This document shows, piece by piece, positions 13,698-15,244 of a DNA stretch of 15,244 bases. Position 1 is the first letter of the stretch. Each line of letters begins with the position of its first letter. Position numbers and translations under genes: made by a program. The stretch is from Holdemanella sp. Lineage in GTDB: Bacteria; Bacillota_I; Bacilli_A; Erysipelotrichales; Erysipelotrichaceae. The notes beneath the pieces are model-generated. The model was not told the DNA's origin, did not search any database, and saw only the letters and a program-made list of their open reading frames with translations. The DNA lies in assembly GCA_021442845.1 (NCBI GenBank), contig JABUSD010000188.1, positions 1 through 15,244 on the forward strand. Direction: 5' to 3'.

Positions 13698-14282
13698 TTA
13701 TTTGATTCCTTTCTGTTCATCATATACAAACTGATTGTTGGCTTCTGTCAATGTAGGTCCTTCTTCATCCTTCTTTGAAAGAACTGGTGTAATTCCATTT
13801 AATAAAGTACCCCAATCTACATTCACTTCTGGTGCATCATAACGCATACCACCTTCTGATTCCTTATTGTAGACATTATCTACCTTATATCTAAATTCAA
13901 CATCATCACTGATTGTCAAAAAGCCATGGGCAAATCCTTGTGGAATAAAGAACTGTCTATGATTTTCTGCACTTAATTCAACACTTACCCATTGTCCAAA
14001 AGTTGGTGATCCTTTACGGATATCAACAGCGACATCAATCACAACCCCTTTTGTACAAGATACAAGCTTTGACTGGGCATATGGTGGATTTTGCCAGTGC
14101 AATCCTCGTAAAGTTCCCTTCTGGGCACTAAATGACATATTGTCCTGGACAAAATCAACGGTAATCCCTAATTTTTCATATTTGGGCTTTGAATATGTTT
14201 CGGTAAAATATCCTCTATGATCACCAAATACATCGGTATCAATAATCAATACACCAGGAATTTTTGTTTCTGTTACTTTCAT
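13698..14282 (-). CDS. rfbC: dTDP-4-dehydrorhamnose 3,5-epimerase
   Basis: RfbC (RmlC) epimerises C3 and C5 of dTDP-4-keto-6-deoxy-D-glucose to give dTDP-4-keto-L-rhamnose. The 194-residue protein shows the cupin-type RmlC features in order: GDHRGYFTETY (20-30), LRGLHWQNPP with the catalytic base H62, SKLVSCTKG (71-79), DVAVDIRKGSPTFGQW (83-98), and FIPQGFAHGFLT (112-123), with Y132 in the FRYK segment in the position of the conserved catalytic Tyr. The start is ATG with AGGAG about 8 bases upstream in the short gap after rfbA (10 bp between genes). It is the second gene of the operon. Confidence 0.96.
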   Translation of the reverse strand: MKVTETKIPGVLIIDTDVFGDHRGYFTETYSKPKYEKLGITVDFVQDNMSFSAQKGTLRGLHWQNPPYAQSKLVSCTKGVVIDVAVDIRKGSPTFGQWVSVELSAENHRQFFIPQGFAHGFLTISDDVEFRYKVDNVYNKESEGGMRYDAPEVNVDWGTLLNGITPVLSKKDEEGPTLTEANNQFVYDEQKGIK

Positions 14283-14292
14283 TTAAACACTC

Positions 14293-15171
14293 CTATTTTC
14301 TATACTTTCGATCAAGAATCTTCTTTAAGTAAGCTCCATACTGGTTCTTCTTATAGATTTCATATGTTTCTTCCAATTGCTTCTTTGTAATCCATCCATT
14401 TTCATAGGCGATTTCTTCCAGACAGGCAATTTTTCTGTGCTGGTGTTCTTCAATTGTCTTGACAAAGTTTGTCGCATCCACAAGAGATTCATGTGTACCC
14501 GTATCCAGCCATGTAAATCCATCCCCTAATAAGGTAACGCTTAATTCATCATTTTCTAAATAGATGCGGTTTAAATCTGTGATTTCAAGTTCACCACGAG
14601 CACTTGGTTTTAATCCTTTTGCGTATTCTACAACCTTATTGTCATAGAAGTATAAACCCGTTACCGCATAATTTGATTTTGGCTGTTTTGGTTTTTCTTC
14701 CAGTGATACCGCTTTTCCTTCTTCGTTGAATTCAACAACACCAAAGCGTTCTGGATCTTCTACATAATAACCAAATACAGTAGCTCCTACTTCTTTACTA
14801 GCTGCTGCCTGTAGACGTTTTGTCAATCCATGACCATGGAAGATGTTGTCCCCAAGAATCATCGCACACGCATCGTTTCCGATAAATTCTTCCCCAAGGA
14901 TGAAGGCTTGTGCAAGACCATCAGGTGAAGGCTGTACAACATAGGATAATTCAACACCAAACTGGTGACCATCTCCTAATAAATCCTGAAAGCGAGGTGT
15001 ATCATCTGGTGTTGAAATAATCAGTATCTCCTTAATTCCTGCCTGCATAAGAATAGACATTGGATAATAAATCATCGGTTTATCATAAATAGGCAGCAAT
15101 TGTTTACTCGTTACTTTTGTTAGTGGATATAGACGAGTTCCACTTCCTCCTGCTAAGATTATACCTTTCAT
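14293..15171 (-). CDS. rfbA: Glucose-1-phosphate thymidylyltransferase
   Basis: RfbA (RmlA) joins glucose-1-phosphate to dTTP to form dTDP-glucose, the entry step of dTDP-rhamnose synthesis and the usual point of feedback inhibition by dTDP-rhamnose. The 292-residue length matches the short RmlA type. The protein opens with [18 protein letters not shown], containing the nucleotidyltransferase GGxGTRLxP signature (8-16), followed by [15 protein letters not shown]. Further conserved stretches are [24 protein letters not shown] (metal-binding Asp), [20 protein letters not shown] and [13 protein letters not shown] near the C-terminal third. AAGGAGG lies 9 bases before the ATG. It is the first gene of the rfbACBD operon. 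Confidence 0.97.
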   Translation of the reverse strand: MKGIILAGGSGTRLYPLTKVTSKQLLPIYDKPMIYYPMSILMQAGIKEILIISTPDDTPRFQDLLGDGHQFGVELSYVVQPSPDGLAQAFILGEEFIGNDACAMILGDNIFHGHGLTKRLQAAASKEVGATVFGYYVEDPERFGVVEFNEEGKAVSLEEKPKQPKSNYAVTGLYFYDNKVVEYAKGLKPSARGELEITDLNRIYLENDELSVTLLGDGFTWLDTGTHESLVDATNFVKTIEEHQHRKIACLEEIAYENGWITKKQLEETYEIYKKNQYGAYLKKILDRKYRK

Positions 15172-15201
15172 AGTATAGTCCTCCTTTTTTCATACGTATA
15201 T

Positions 15202-15232
15202 ATAATAAACCCTTACGTTAGGTAAAGGTCAA
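15202..15232 (-). promoter_or_regulatory. Candidate promoter of the rfbACBD operon
   Basis: On the minus strand TTGACC (15227-15232) is followed by an AT-rich -10 region. TATTAT at 15202-15207 gives a 19-base spacer, and the overlapping TTTATT (15204-15209) gives 17. The -35 matches five of six consensus positions. An imperfect palindrome CCTTACGTTAGG (15211-15222) sits in the spacer. Confidence 0.5.
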
Positions 15233-15244
15233 GAAAAAAGAGAA

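Noticed and set aside
13697..13729. Longer N terminus for RfbB starting at 13729
   Set aside because: It overlaps rfbC, adds 11 residues not expected before the Rossmann motif, and has a poorer ribosome binding site than the ATG at 13696.

Overview
The window looks like chromosomal DNA from a low-GC Gram-positive (Firmicutes) bacterium. It is AT-rich, has AGGAGG-type ribosome binding sites, short intergenic gaps and U-tailed hairpin terminators, and encodes Gram-positive secreted cell-wall enzymes. The abundance of choline-binding-type (CW_binding) repeats next to a dTDP-rhamnose operon suggests a host-associated Erysipelotrichia-like lineage. That placement is an inference from protein style, not a demonstrated identity. 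Every gene seen lies on the minus strand, so transcription runs from high to low coordinates.

Right side (about 11.7-15.2 kb): a complete dTDP-L-rhamnose operon in the order rfbA-rfbC-rfbB-rfbD. It has tight spacing (1-11 bp), a candidate promoter upstream of rfbA and a hairpin terminator directly after rfbD. These four enzymes turn glucose-1-phosphate and dTTP into dTDP-L-rhamnose, the donor for rhamnose-containing wall or capsular glycopolymers. Next comes a single DUF1015-family gene (10.45-11.68 kb) with its own terminator.

Left and centre (0.3-10.3 kb): four consecutive secreted cell-wall hydrolases. Each has a signal peptide and a long array of about 20-residue aromatic CW_binding repeats, and each has a different catalytic domain: CHAP (1228 aa, about 45 repeats, TTG start), GH73 glucosaminidase (801 aa), VanY/M15B D,D-carboxypeptidase (525 aa, repeats placed before the catalytic domain) and GH25 muramidase (745 aa). 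The CHAP gene has its own candidate promoter and a perfect 12-bp-stem terminator. The GH73, VanY and GH25 genes are separated by 8 and 17 bp and end in one terminator, so they probably form one operon. Together the four enzymes could cut both glycan-strand bonds, the peptide part and the terminal D-Ala of peptidoglycan, while docking on the same wall polymer. At the far left is the 5' part of a small membrane-anchored protein resembling DUF4358.

No mobile element, CRISPR array, tRNA or rRNA is visible. The most notable material is inside the repeat arrays. The CHAP protein shows nested segmental duplications of multi-repeat blocks, the VanY and GH73 proteins share an atypical 35-residue insert, and a common end-cap motif closes the arrays. 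I see a well-stocked autolysin locus built from known domains, not a clearly new type of system.
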